Assembly: GCF_964275005.1 (NCBI RefSeq)
Contig: NC_092693.1
Span: forward strand, 30,764,173 to 30,828,172
Source of the DNA: Diadema setosum
Lineage: Eukaryota; Echinodermata; Echinoidea; Diadematoida; Diadematidae
Direction: 5' to 3'
Length of the DNA: 64,000 nucleotides
How positions within the stretch are numbered: position 1 is the first letter of the stretch; each line of letters opens with the position of its first letter. Shown piece after piece: positions 1 to 49,599 of this stretch. The notes below the pieces were generated by a model. It was not told where the DNA came from. It was given only the letters and a program-made list of their open reading frames with translations, and did no database searches. Position numbers and translations under genes: made by a program.

Positions 1-455
1 GGACATCCCACAGTAGGTTCAAGGTAGATTTTAAATGAATATGTTTTCTGAGATTTATCAAAGGAGTTTATGGATACACATTGTCTAATGATCAAGGGGA
101 GATTATTCCACAGCTTTGATATAGCTACTGTGAAGGTCCTATCACCAGCTGGATTTTGAGATGCTGGGTAGCTGAGTGGAAGGTTGCAAGTCGTGGATAA
201 AAAATTTCTACAATTTTTCAGCCTGGAGTAAAGAGAAGCACGGTCGATGATTGTCACGCTAACGGAATCTACAAACATATCTTCCATATCTCGGGCCATG
301 GCAAGCCTAACACAATAAATCGTGCAAAACTCTGGACCATTACATCATGATTTGTAAGCAGGGTGAAAGTTTGGAGTCAGGGTCAGTGAAGGTTTGATCA
401 CTTTCCCTCAGTGTGACAGCTTGTGGCCCCTTGCAAGAATTGAGGTTGCTGATTG
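1..455. other. RSPRY1 intron end, no gene seen
   Basis: Both strands were read and no exon was found. The segment about 60-330 looks like part of a dispersed repeat, but I cannot assign a family. Confidence 0.4.
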
Positions 456-731
456 CATTCATTCATTCATTCATTCATTCATTCATTCATTCATTCATTC
501 ATTCATTCATACATTCATTCATTCATTCATTCATTCACTCACTCATTCACTCACTCACTCACTCATTCATCTATTCATTCATTCATTCATTCATTCATTC
601 ACTCACTCACTCATTCACTCACTCACTCACTCACTCACTCATTCATCTATTCATTCATTCATACATTCATTCACTCATTCATTCACTCACTCACTCACTC
701 ATTCATCCATTCATTCATTCATTCATTCATT
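456..731. repeat. (ATTC)n/(ACTC)n microsatellite
   Basis: About 276 bases of ATTC repeats with blocks of ACTC and rare ATAC or ATCT variants. It yields long artificial His-Ser-Phe-Ile frames that are not genes. Confidence 0.97.
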
Positions 732-824
732 TCGGTTTTTATTGTTATTCATCAAAAAGTCCGCAGACTAACAGTATGAGCTTACATAAAATTTGACAGA
801 AATAAAATCAAAACATGAAATTCA

Positions 825-36601
<35,777 letters not shown>

Positions 36602-36612
<11 letters not shown>

Positions 36613-36699
36613 ATCTGTTACTAGTGTTAGCCAATCAAATGCGAGGTACGTGTTTAAATAAAAAAACACGTAGAAACTACCTTGCATGTGATTGGCTAA
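36602..36699 (-). promoter_or_regulatory. Candidate RSPRY1 promoter: YY1-like motif and paired CCAAT boxes
   Basis: A YY1-like CAAAATGGTG (minus strand) lies at 36602-36611. Just upstream two 22-base arms, 36627-36648 and 36678-36699, form an inverted repeat (20 of 22 matching). Each arm carries an NF-Y type CCAAT box (TTAGCCAATC, and on the other side GATTGGCTAA). No TATA box is evident. The layout fits a TATA-less housekeeping promoter for RSPRY1. No divergent gene is seen on the other side. Confidence 0.4.
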
Positions 36700-37147
36700 T
36701 GGATTCATATATTGAAGAGCTGTTTAGTGTTATGACCATATTGACGGGCTGGTAGTTGCATCTTTAATCATGAAAATTCTACCAAAATGTTGGATATATG
36801 ATATGATTAATCTGGTGAGTGCAATGAATACTTGAAATGTTGATTTTGCTATATACAAGTTCGAATTTGCCGATCACCCAATTCTCCATAGAGACAGTGG
36901 TTAAGAGCTTCCACACAGCGATGTATACTACCAACTTCGTCTGTCTACGGAGCTGAGCGGAGGAGAGCGATAATGTCAAAAAAATAAAACACTCCTCCGG
37001 ACAGACGGATCTTTCTGTCTAATCCTACACTGGTGAATTTGGTGCCCTGAACTTGATGGACTGCACGATCGCACGACTGATGACTGTCAATAGTGTCACT
37101 ATTTTGTTTAAGGTAGACATATTAAGCTATCTAGAGCCTAGCCCGAC

Positions 37148-37180
37148 CAGACCCCGTGCGCTAAGCTAGCACGGGGTCTG
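37148..37180. repeat. Perfect 12-bp hairpin
   Basis: CAGACCCCGTGC and GCACGGGGTCTG flank a nine-base loop. It is isolated, with no U-tract or coding context. Confidence 0.6.
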
Positions 37181-40100
37181 ACGGTGTGTGATACACATAT
37201 CTACGGAACCCCTACACATATCTACTAAACCCCTCGAACACGGCCACACAACAACAAAACTATTGAAAATTTCTACATTCTTTTCACAAATTTTACGAAT
37301 CACTCATGTGAATTGAGCTACTTGGACTATGAGCATGGTATTTCAGTCCATAGTGAGCCCTCACGCAACATACACTGAGCAAAAAGTCCAATCTTAACCC
37401 GGAATGCTGTGATCATCGCGGGGCCATTCAAAATAAACCTTTCCCAGCTTTGAACGATGCAAATTGCGCTGCTAGAGTTTGTACGCCCGCGAAGTCGACA
37501 GCGCCCTCTTTGCCCAGTGCTGCGCCGACATTTCGAATCATTTCTGCAATTTCTACAATTTCTGCGGCGTACAGGATTAAAAAAGGTGCAATTTTTGGTA
37601 AGTTATAAAATGAGTATATCAATATCAATAGCTGAAAACGGTAGCTAAATAGATTAAGTTTTCACCTTATGTAGTCTTAGTAACAAATATGGTGCAGTAA
37701 ATTCAAAATCGCGTCGGCGCCCCGGAATACAGAGATTACGGAGTGTCCACACCGTACAGCCCTGTCGCGACTTACACTTGTGTACAGCGACAGGTCTGTG
37801 TATAGTTATCTAGAGCCATGATGATGAGAAGTATAGTCAGATTTCTACTAACGTTACTAGTCACGACATGTCATTACTTAGTCATGTTAGTGTAAAATGG
37901 TAGGGTCTCCTATGAGTATGAGGTACTGAGTACTAAATACCTACCCAAATATCTACCCAATTCTGCTTCCCAGCGTTAATCATCAGCAGAAAGACCGACC
38001 GGACACCGGTGTGTAACCTACTATTCTTAACTGTTACAAAGTGTCTAGTCGTGGTATGACTCTTGAGACTGAGTCTTGCACCATAGAGATTCTACTATCT
38101 ATAGTGTTATACGTTAGGGTCTACGCAGTGCAGTCATCGGTCGCGGTCATGCATACACTCGCACTCGCACTTTGTCTTCGGCACGTTATTACAGTATGAT
38201 TCTTACCTATCTTAGAATTACTGACGTAAATACGCCATCATTCTGCACAAAGAAGTATACACGAGATATTATGTGTCACCTGGTCTAGCTGTCTAGGCAA
38301 TGTCGACCTCACATCTCCCCCAAATAAGTAGGAAGTAGATCGGCCCCATCGTCCACCCGAGATTGTCACCATCCCATTCGTATACGTACACACACATAGG
38401 TAACACATCACACACGAATGAACACGAACTGCAACTAGTCTACGGTGAAGGCCACTGAATTAGTAAATGTGGACATTACTACTTCTTGTGCTTGTCAAAA
38501 TAAGCATATTTACATTAAAGAAAGTGTTATTTTATTGTTTAAGCATTATGTAAGGCTTTCTGTGAAATTTATAGGTTTCGGTAACTGATCATATTTTGTG
38601 ATGATAATAATAATGGGCTTTGTTGCAATATTGTGTATAGACTGTACCTGGGAAGCAGACTAGCAGTACTCACCGACACCTACGTCAATCACCGATCTCA
38701 AAATGACGGGTGATTATTAGCATCAAAGCAACACTCACCACATAGTAATTTGCAGAGGATTTTTTTTTTTTTTAAATCTCAGACAGTGACAAAAAAAAAA
38801 AGTGAGAACTTACGGTGTTTATTGAAAATAATTATTCGTTTTTGTAATTGTCAGAATCTTCTTTCTTTATTCGTTTATCTTCTTTCAGTTTCCTAAGTCG
38901 ATTTAAAATACCAGCATCTCAAAATGTCATTGACATGACCAATTCAAAGCAAAATTTTCCTCAATCATTTATCATGGCGATCAACTTCGACAATACATGA
39001 CGTCATTCTGTGTTTGTTTGTTGGTTTGTTGTTTTTTTACAGATTGCATATGAATCAAATTATTGATCATGATACTTTTGTAGCCAAATGTAATTCTTAA
39101 TCATAGGAGGTATTTTTTCTGAGACATTATACTTCAGGTCGAGAGTCACTCTCATCTTAACAGTTTTGCTCATAAGACTAATTACATGAGTACGTTTCAG
39201 ACAATTCTGAACATTTCGGAAATCTGACATAGGGTGACTTCATGTTGTTTAAAATTAATTTTCTCATACTTTTTTTTTTCTCAACTCTAACCCAAATTTC
39301 AATACGTTGGAAGTGACACAATTACCTTTCCTTTACTACTGAGTAAACAGTATCACAACTTGACATTACGTCATCGTGGTGAAAACTTGATAAGTAGGCG
39401 GCATACGTGTATTAAACACTACGGGATGCATTTTTCCCAATAATGAATTTACATGACAATGTCACTGCATGAAGGTATATATTCCTTCCGTATTTTCTCA
39501 ATTCCCTCTTAAGTCGCAAAATGTTGTAATTGATTCTTAAAGTTTGTTTGTGATGTTGTATTCCGATTTCCCTATATAATTGACATTTTTGTAGGCACAT
39601 AAAATGTGATCAACCGATCATAATTATCATCTTATTCGATTAGGCCATCTGATTGTGCAAATAAGGGTCAAAGATTATATCTTAAATGCCATGATTTTGA
39701 AGGTGAATATGGCCTTTGATGACAACATCTATATAGAGTCATAATCTAATTTTGTTTACGTCAGATTTCCCCTTGGAAAATGCCATTTATATCGACCATG
39801 CAGATTAAACAGTGACTCACGCCTATTCTCTCGGTTGTGTGTATCAAGAAGTGATCGTCCAATAGTGCCTAAATAAAGTTTTGATGAGCATAACTTTACC
39901 TTACAAAGGCATGAAACAAATCGAGTCAATATAAGACAATAATAATTATGCAGAATGATGAGGTTGAAAGAAGATTACTTAAGATCAATAAACGTGAGGC
40001 TGACCTTAAAAACATCAAGCGAAATATACATTATTTTGTAGTTTGTCCTTTGGTCATGCAAAATGGGAGTCAAACTTGACATAAATGACGTAAGAGATGG

Positions 40101-40327
40101 TCCGGATCTCCTGGGTTTTTTTTTCCTGGTAACAGTATGCTTTTCTAAATGTATTGTTTTGATTTGTGCATTCTCCACTACCAACAAAAATGATTACCAG
40201 CTGATAATAGCGGACCAATATAGGATCCTGCGTGATATCATCACCCTCCTTACATGTCAGTGACAAATTCGACTGTAAAGTGTAGTGATTGACCTATCAT
40301 CTGATTTGGCAAAATATGATTTATCAT

Positions 40328-40400
40328 TCAGTTCAATTCAATTCAATTCAATTCAATTCAATTCAATCCAATTCAATTCAATTCAATTCAATTCATTCAA
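40328..40400. repeat. (ATTCA)n pentanucleotide microsatellite
   Basis: About 14 units of TTCAA/ATTCA with few changes, decaying to the right. Confidence 0.95.
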
Positions 40401-42459
40401 ATCAATTTAATCCAATTCAACTCAATTTAATTGGATTTGTTTATAACAGTATATATACGATTCTTTATGGCATGATTACAATAACTTTCTTCATGTTGTT
40501 CAATGTGATCAACATTAATATATATGAGCTCTGGAGAATGAAATATTATTACTCCAGCCCACTCAAACACGCCCACCAACCCCGCACCCCCCCCCCCATG
40601 AAGGTTGAAAGCATTCCCTATCTCACAGGTGCAAACCCGAACGCGGGGTTCTTACAGGGTTTTGTTTTGTTTGTTTTTTTTCTGCCTTGAAGACCCCTCC
40701 CCCATCCCCCCCCCCCCAAAAAAAAAAAAAAAAAAATCCGGAACACCGCCCAAGGCCCCTCCCCGACTTTCCCCTCCTCCCTATAGCGTCTGCTCCTCTT
40801 TTTTCCTATCCTATACCAAACCTTCCTCTCCCAGCAGAATTGATACAAGGCTAATCAGCCCCTGTCCATGGCTACTGTATACGAAACTTTGGGGGAAATA
40901 ACCGAATTCTACAGGTAATGACAAACTTGTCTTCGATTGCAAAAGGGATATTGTGTGCTGGGGAGGTTAACTCGATTGATTTTGTGTGTGTTTGTGTGTC
41001 TGTGTTGTTTTTTAAGTAAGTAAAACAACAAAAAAGTTCAGTAATTTGGTGTCAAGCTTCTTCTTCTTCTTCTTCTTCTTTGCGCTTGAGGACTCGTCGA
41101 TAAACAGAACTTCATTTCCAATATAGTCAGGATATAGTGCGTATTTCGCTGTCTGAAAGATTTTCTATAATGGCTATTGATTTCGTTTCGTTTTCTTTCA
41201 TATCCAACACATATTATGATTTTGAACACACATACTCGTACAGCAATGCAATGAAAAACAAGAACAGTGATACAATAAATTTGTAAATTTTACGACAAGT
41301 ACAAAAAAAAATGGTTGGAAATGGAGGGGCTGCTAAAAGCAGAGCTTGTAGTCTGCAGTCCAGCTCTCTTAATAAAAGGTCTCTGATAGTTACAAAACAG
41401 ATAAAACGAGGCAAAAAAGTAAAAGAAGACAGAGAAGACAAAGAAAGTACACACATACAGACACAGCAACAAATAGCTCTCTAATTGTAATTATGGGAAA
41501 GAGGAAAAGTAAGTAAGTGGAATAAATGACAGGAGGAAACTATCATATATACATAGTGGACAGAGAGAAAAAAAAAAAAGAAGGAAGAGGAAGATGATGG
41601 GTCAAAACCAGGACACATGAGGCAAGTAAGGGATATCAGCTCCCAAAATTAAGGAGTGTAAAGAGGAGCTCTATATAATATAGTAAACGATAAACGATTG
41701 TGGTTAAAATGGGACTTGAAATTAAGGCTTAAAAACAAAAATATAAGTCATTAAGAAATGTAACATTTTCTTCAATCTAAAGGTAAAGGTCTTCAGACTT
41801 AAAACTTCTTTTCTGTATATTACTATCAAGAGAATTCCAAAATTTCGAACCAGAAAAAGAGAATACAGATTTGGCAAAAAATAGTCCTGGTTAAAGGCAA
41901 ATGAAATATTAATTAGATTGCCGATATAAATGAACAGATTTTAATGAATATTATTAGAGTCAAATACTGGCACCACGGACATGATATAAATAGCAGTGCT
42001 GTCGCAGCATCAGCAGTGAAGTAGGAAGTAGTGGCAGTGAAAAAAAAATAGTGCAGTGTATAATTTATGTAATATGAGCACAATGTAGTATCATAGGAAT
42101 ATAATTTATAGTATGAATACTTAAAATAGTACAATAGTAAAGTATACACAAGTGATATAATAAGCAGTAAGTTATTGTTCATTATTAATTAGCCATTAAA
42201 TGCCTCATTATCAATTATCATTCACATCTCTCCTCCCTATCCGCAGTCTCGGACAATGTCGCGATGTTTTCAATTATTTTTGTTGATCATAGTAATATGT
42301 AATTAAGATGCACTTTGAAGAGATCTTCGATAATCACTTAACTCCGAAGGTAACAATCAGACAATGTACAGTAAAAGTTAATGTGCGTCATTGATCGAAG
42401 ATGCCAAGCCTGTCCAAGATACGTGCCGCTGAGGGCGGCCTTTCACATTATACAGCAGC

Positions 42460-42482
42460 GCAGAGCCTTGACAAGGCTCTGC
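42460..42482. repeat. Perfect 10-bp hairpin
   Basis: GCAGAGCCTT and AAGGCTCTGC are separated by GAC. No known element or RNA family was recognised around it. Confidence 0.55.
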
Positions 42483-43304
42483 TATACAATAGCAGTTCCA
42501 ATAGCCACACCAAGATAATCTCCTGTCATCATCTGCTGCCGCGATTCTGCGTAAACGTGTTTGTGTCTTTGTTGTTTTGTTTGTTTGTTTGTTTGTTTGT
42601 TTGTTTGTTTTTTTTTTGCTTTTGTTAAACTATCTTAACCGGAGAGCAGAATTCATGCAAGTTGATGCAAATGAATTCCTCTAATGTCTATAGTATAAAC
42701 GCCCGTCACGGATACCGTATTTGCATTACGTTTCAGCTTCTGACATTGTGGGAGGAAGCTACTGCGTAAAAGAAAAATAAATTTCACAATCCAAGTTTTA
42801 TTTTTTTCTAATTATTGCTATAACGATGATATCAATCGACCATAAAGATTTATGATGTTGATGAGGATGATGATAATCATCAAGGAGATTATCACACATC
42901 ATCTTCACTATCTCCGTTGTTAAATGTTTATTATACATGCAGCGATCATCATTCGACATAAAACCTTGAAATAAGGGTCCCGCTCCTGCTGACACACCTT
43001 AATAACTGAAAGGTTGTGTAGCATAATTATCCCTGTACATAAATGCACATGGCCGCAGTCATGGTGTCTCTCGTTATTGTATATTTTTGTGTGCGTGTGT
43101 GTGTGTGTGTGTGTGAGTTTATGTGAGCGCGTATGCAGGGATATTTTAATTTTCATTTCATTTGATTTATTGTCCATATCATGAATATTTGTTTTGTCCA
43201 TATATATATAATATATTACAAAATATACAATACAATATATACATAAACAGCATTTAAATGACATATAAGACATGAGAGATCATTTTGCCAACATTGATAT
43301 AATA

Positions 43305-43428
<124 letters not shown>

Positions 43429-44349
43429 GTGCATGTGTGGGTGTGCGTGCGTGCGTAAACAAACATTGGGGCACAGTCTACAAAAGACATAGTTTAAACC
43501 GTGGTCAAAGTCTTTAAATGCAATTCTATATCTACGCCGAAGTGATATGTTCATTAAAACCTGATAATCAATTATGACTAAATATCGCCCGGAGTTTCTT
43601 CCCGTCGAAGTAGGGAAGGTGTCAACCATTTACCATCCCACCCATCGGCCCACAGCCCCCCTCCCCCCCCCCCCCCACACACACACAAAAAGAAACGAAA
43701 CAAAATAAGTCAAGACAAAACGGCCCCTGTACATCGATTATGTCCACATATTAACAAGTGATGATAGGCCTATAAAAATATGATTATATCCATGTGCTGC
43801 TATCGAGGAGTTGTGATCTAGAGCGTCTTGAAAACAGGCTACTGAGTGTCTTTTTAGTGCGTAAATACTTAATATTAAATGATACACGCCATTAAAACCA
43901 AAACCAAACAACAACTGTTTACAAATGTTTAGGAATAGATAATATTGACATTAACAATTGTTTTTTCTATTAAAGAAGGATGAAACCGGGTCACGCAAAA
44001 GTTGGATGGAATACCAGAAACCACACGATATCTTTAACTGAATGCCCTATAGGTATAAGATACAAATAACAATGCTTTTAGCTGAAATTAATTGCCAGGC
44101 AGTAAGAAACATAATCGAGACTCCTGAATTCATCCGAGTATAGGCTTCTACTCACACTAAAAACATTCGGGTGGTCTTCGTAAGGACACAGAAATTCCCT
44201 TTCTTGTTATTGTTGTTTCTTTTTTCTTTTTGTTATGGTCGTGCATCATATTCTGTAAATTTCCGCTGTGTAAGCATGACGAGAAAAGAAGTGTACTTTT
44301 GTCATCTATTATAATTACTATAATTACATGCGAGCTTATCAAAACTAAC

Positions 44350-44542
44350 TGTCATGCACCAACAGAACACCCGTCAGCACCGACATAACAACTGTCATAC
44401 ACCGACAAAACATTCTTGGATCAGCACCGAATGACTGCTACTGTTCACGCCATGTTTGCCAACTCCAACTCTCATGTCCCGAATGGACACTTTTATTCCA
44501 CCCCCCTGGTTTCACCAAGGCACATCACGGTTCTCCGTCACA
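44350..44542 (-). repeat. 3' LTR of the Gmr1-like element
   Basis: 193 bases, TGTCATGCACC to TCCGTCACA on the plus strand. A polypurine tract (GGGGGGAGG on the minus strand, 44543-44551) sits immediately inside it, which marks this as the 3' LTR. CTAAC precedes it. Confidence 0.93.
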
Positions 44543-44551
44543 CCTCCCCCC

Positions 44552-46220
44552 AACAAGAGGAAAGTTATGAATGTAACTTTTCGACTATAAACACCTTCGT
44601 TGTAAGGCTTACTTCACTGTTCTTGCTTACTACACGTATTCAGCTTACACGACTATACAAACTCAAATAGTTTTGTGTTGTTTTCTTACAAACTCACCTG
44701 GCATACTATACACTTATAATTACTGATTTTGAGCCTATCAGAATCAGTTAACTCCGGCATCAATTGTCCACTTTTAGAACAATATATGAAAACTTGACAA
44801 GCCCCCATACAAAACATGTAAATACAATATCAATATGTTTACAGTAATACACATGTGAAACTGTTTTCAACGGGTGCACATACGGGTGCACATACGGGTG
44901 CACATAATCCGGAAAGATTACACCAGATGTAATCAATCATTTCTCCAGTAGTATCAACATTTTGACTGAGACTGTGCTTTCTGGTAGTCTCGACTGTAAT
45001 TATATCCTCACATATTTGACCAATAAACTTACATAACTTCAGGCATGAATAGTATTTTGTTTTTGGTAACACATACACTTCATCTTTAATGTGAAAACCA
45101 AAAATACACTTTCTTCACGAAATTGTTCTGACTGTTGCAAAGATATGTCTGTTTTTCCAACACAGACTTTCACTGGAGTTTCACTGAATGTGGTAACACA
45201 GACACATTTCTGATTATAACAAAATCGTATTTAAACACGTCAACACATGTGTACATCTACTCAATGTACTTGCTAATACATCTTATACTTATGTCAACTC
45301 TGCGTCATACGTTAGCCAAAACAACAACAAAATTTTGAACTTCGGACATTTCTTTTTGTCCCTTCACACACATGTACTGGTCACGCGATAAGATGTTGTA
45401 ATTATGTGCAAACTCTGGAAAATACCGAGATCATACTTGACACACAGATGTGACGCTGTCACTCTGTAACGAAATACATATACAGGTTATTAATTTACAA
45501 AAGTGACATTATAACATCTTGGCTTCTTTATGCCTCACTGTCACTCAACACTTTTCATTTATACAAAACAACACAAATTCTGTTGTTTTAACACAAATCG
45601 GTTGACATAATTATGACTCATAATTTGATCAACAGTTTTCCTGTGACTGGCCGGTTGTGTTTTGCTATACTGTTTTTGCATTTGCTAGTAACGTATCGGT
45701 ATACATACAAATCTGAATCTTTTGATCTTTGGGATACATTGAATGAAATCAGAATATAAGTGTGCAACTGAAGCACAACTTTCACCGTAATCTTACACAC
45801 CACAGATATTGTATCCTGGCGCTTCCTGTAATGTTGGGTTTTCAAAATACAACTGTATCATACAATGCTTGGCGTGTAACACATCATTAAATTTTTCAAG
45901 CGATGTCTCCTTATAAAGACAGAATATCGATGTGTGTACTAGTACTTTCTCATACTTCCTAGCATCACTCACATACTGTATACTGTTTTCGCTTAAAACA
46001 AACATGATTAACATAAATACAATTTTCTTCCTCACAGATCCTTGGGAAAGGAAGAAACTGAACGAAAATACATAAACACCTGTATACTTTGTCATATACA
46101 AAAAAATATCAACATCAGTTTCTTGTCTGTTTTTAGTCTTGTTTGAAATGTTCAGCTTGATGTAGGTTTCACTGTAGATTTGATATAATTATCGTTCGGC
46201 AACATTATCAGCGGGCACAG
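44552..46220 (-). other. Long non-coding 3' part of the Gmr1-like element
   Basis: About 1.7 kb lies between RNase H and the 3' LTR with no recognisable domain and no envelope-like frame. It contains a three-unit tandem CGGGTGCACATA repeat at about 44873-44908. Confidence 0.6.
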
Positions 46221-46229
46221 TTTCAAACT

Positions 46230-46620
46230 CGCGACAAAGCGTCTGCTAATTTGTTGTCCTTTCCTGCTATGTGCACAATTCTCAGTGGGTACGGTTGGAG
46301 AATCAAACTCCAACGGAAGAGACGCTGATTCTTGTGCTTGAAGCGTTCTAAGAATGTCAATGGGTTATGGTCAGTGTACACCACGATGTCTCTTCCACCG
46401 TCCAAATACGCTTCGAAATGTTGCACGGTTAGAACGACACTGAGGCATTCCTTCTCCACAGTTGAATACTTTTGCTGATGGCGATTCAGTTTTTTGGAGA
46501 GAAAACACACGGGTTTGCTGTGTCCGTTGTCGTCATCCTGAAGTAGCACGGCTCCTACTCCTCGGTCACTAGCATCCGTAGCTAGCTGGAAGCTCCTCTC
46601 GAAGTTTGGTGCGATGAGCA
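46230..46620 (-). mobile_element. Gmr1-like element: RNase H region
   Basis: Motifs LATDASDRGVGAVLLQ, KYSTVEKECLSVV, YTDHNPLTFL and HIAGKDNKLADALSR are those of gypsy RNase H. It is the last coding domain. Confidence 0.92.
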
Positions 46621-46699
46621 CGGGATCATTCATGAGACGGCCTTCAGCTTCTGGAACGCATCCGGGCAGCTCGCCGACCACTGGAACGTTGTGCCCTTT

Positions 46700-47500
46700 T
46701 TCAACAGGTCCGTCAAGGGCACCACCAGGTGACTGAAGTTGGGAACGAATCTCCGGTAGAATCCGCACATTCCCAAGAAGCGCTGAAGCTCCCGTTTCGA
46801 TGACGGCACTGGGAAGTCCACGATGGCTCGGACCTTAGCATCTCGTGGTGCGACGCTACCTCGGCCTACCTTGTGACCTAGGTAGGTCACACAAGCTTTC
46901 CCGAACTCGCATTTGGCCAGATTCACCACGAGTCCTGCATGTGACAACCTCTGGAACAGCTCTCGAAGATGAGCAACATGCTCCTCCCACGTATTGCTGA
47001 AAACCAACACATCGTCTATATAGACAACACAGTTATCATGACCAGCAATAACTCGATTCATCATCCGTTGAAAAGTTGCGGGGGAATTTTTCATCCCGAA
47101 GGGCATGACACGACACTGGTATAACCCGGAAGGCGTGACAAACGCCGAGATCTCTCTTGCATCCTTGTCTAATGGCACCTGCCAATACCCTTTCATCAAA
47201 TCCAATTTGCTGACATACTCAGCACTTCCTACCCGATCAATACATTCCTCAATCAAAGGAAGCGGAAACGAATCAGTCTTGGTTATGGTATTGACCTTCC
47301 TGTAATCGATACAAAACCTGGACGTTCCGTCTGCCTTTGGGACTAGCACCACTGGGGAACTCCAGTTTGAGTTACTAGGCTCTATGATTCCATTTGCAAG
47401 CATGAAATCTATCTCCCTATCCACCTGTTCTCTCTTAGCAGGATGAATCCGATATGGATGCTGCTTAATGGGTGCATTTTCACCAACATCTACTGTATGA
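46700..47500 (-). mobile_element. Gmr1-like element: reverse transcriptase region
   Basis: Typical gypsy RT blocks are visible: WSSPVVLVPKADGTSRFCID, LDLMKGYWQVPL, MPFGMKNSPATFQR and the catalytic YIDDVLVFS. Confidence 0.95.
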
Positions 47501-47699
47501 ACAGTGTCTTTTGCACAGCCCAATTTATCACTGCAAACCTCCGGAAATTCCTGGAAGATGTCGACAACATCTTGCCTCTCCGAATCAGACAGATGACTGA
47601 GAAGTAACTCTGGATTTTCTAGTGCCTTTGAGTTCTCTACTCGCGGAATCATTCCCGACTTGAAACTCACACTCTGAGAATCTGGAGCATCAGATTCAA

Positions 47700-49050
47700 A
47701 CTCTTCTGCACTTTTCTCAGCACTGTGTAGGACACTCTCACTCACAACTGCACCTACATCTTCTACACGTTCATGGTATTTCTTCAACATATTCACGTGA
47801 CAAACTCTCTTGGTTTTTCTACGATCAGGCATGCTCACCACATAAGTCTCCTTCCCAAGCTTCCTCTCTACTACATAGGGACCACTGAATTTAGCCTTCA
47901 ATGCATCTCCTGGCAATGGAAGTAGAACCAAGACTTTGTCTCCAACCTCAAACACACGACTCTTTGCCTTTCGGTCAAAGATTTCCTTCATTGTCTGTTG
48001 CGAAGACTTCAAGTGTTCTCTCGCCACTTCATTCGCTCTCACAAGACGCTCTCTGAACATGGAAATGTAGTCTAAGGCATTGGAATCCTTGTCTTCCTCA
48101 TCAGACAACAGCTGCTCTTTCACAACTTTCAGGGGCCCTCTTGGCTCATGCCCAAACACCAACTCAAAGGGGGAGAATCCAGTGGATTCATTAGGCATTT
48201 CACGAGCAGCGAAGAGAAGAAAAGGGATCCCTTTATCCCAGTCCCTGGGATTATCCTGACAGTAGACCTTCAACATCGCCTTTAGCGTCTGATGGTACCT
48301 TTCTAAGGCCCCCTGTGATTGCGGGTGATATGCAGACGACTTGATCTGTTGAATACCAAGCTGGTACATCAACTCCTGAAAGACACGAGACATGAAATTG
48401 CTACCTTGATCCGACTGTATTTCTTTTGGTAGCCCATACCTAGTAAAGAAAGTCAACAAGGCATCCAGAACTGACTTAGCAGTTATGCTCCTCAACGGAA
48501 ATGCTTCTGCGTATCTCGTGGAAACATCCATCACAGTCAATAAATACTGACATCCTGACTTGGACTTCGGCAATGGACCAACGCAATCTACCATCACACG
48601 GCTAAAGGGCTCCTCAAAAGCCGGAATAGGAATCAACGGCGCAGGTCTAATGGCATGTTGTGGTTTTCCTACCACTTGACATTTATGACACGTTCGACAA
48701 AATTCAGACACATCCTTTCTCAATCTTGGGCCAGAAGAAATGAGTTCTGATTCTACACAAAGTCTTCTTGACACCCATGTGTCCGGCCATTGGAATTTCA
48801 TGTGCAAGACGTAGAATTTCCTTTCGATGCGGCGGAGGAACAACTATCTGGTCAACAACCGTCCAGTCCTCATCTGCGGGACGATCTGGTGGACGCCATT
48901 TCCTCATCAAAACACCAGACTTTACATAGAAACATTCTGGCACTCCCTTCGCCTCATCTACAGTCAATGCACCCTCTCTCAACTTCAACAACTCCTCATC
49001 CTCCATCTGTGCTTTGATTAAAGCCGGCTGGCTGAACACACCTTCTTCCC
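47700..49050 (-). mobile_element. Gmr1-like element: integrase region
   Basis: An HHCC zinc-binding motif (HEIPMAGHMG and CRTCHKC) is followed by the D-D-E core (MVDCVGPLP, SDQGSNF, GALERYHQ) and then a GPY/F module (KFSGPYVVERKLGKETYVV). All of it lies upstream of RT in the reading direction. Confidence 0.9.
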
Positions 49051-49279
49051 AACTTTGTTCTCTTTCACCTTCACTAGTCACCTTTCCAAAGAATGTGTCA
49101 CCAAGAGAATTTCACTTTCAGACTCCTTTCTCTCACGCTCTGCTTCACTTGCTCGAAACCTTGTGATAGCACATGTTGGAAATACTTCTGGGAATTCATC
49201 GACAAGTTTTTCAGTTTCCTGCTCGTACACTGGGACTTCGGAAACAACCGGAAGGACACTCACTCGACCTCCTGCAAGA

Positions 49280-49580
49280 TCATTACCAAGCAAAAAGGAA
49301 ACTCCATCCATAGGGAGAAATGGAACAATTCCCACAATCACTTCCCCTGAAATCAGTCCACTATCCAAATTCACTCGGAAAAGAGGGACCGCCTGAGTTC
49401 CTCCATTGACATCATGTATCAGTACTTTCCTACCCGTGTTACAGTCTATGGGCATACCTTCACATCTCCTACCATCAGGGACTGTGTAGCTCCAGTATCA
49501 CGAAGGATGACAACCGATACTCTAAATTCAGCAATGGTAACTGTACCCTTGGAGATGAAGTCCTTGTACTTTTCATCCAC
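49280..49580 (-). mobile_element. Gmr1-like element: protease region
   Basis: An aspartic protease signature, RDTGATQSLMVG (DTG active site), follows the gag knuckle, and a downstream FLLGNDLAGG fits the second conserved block of retropepsins. Limits are approximate. Confidence 0.75.
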
Positions 49581-49599
49581 ACCACTTGAACACCTATCT

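Noticed and set aside
394-796. Long overlapping frames rich in His-Ser-Phe-Ile
   Set aside because: They are translations of the ATTC/ACTC microsatellite in three frames and have no gene features.
40605-40901. Pro/Lys-rich frame
   Set aside because: It comes from a poly-C and poly-A run with no homology.
44839-46101. Short frames between RNase H and the 3' LTR as an envelope gene
   Set aside because: They are short and scattered, without signal peptide, transmembrane or envelope motifs.
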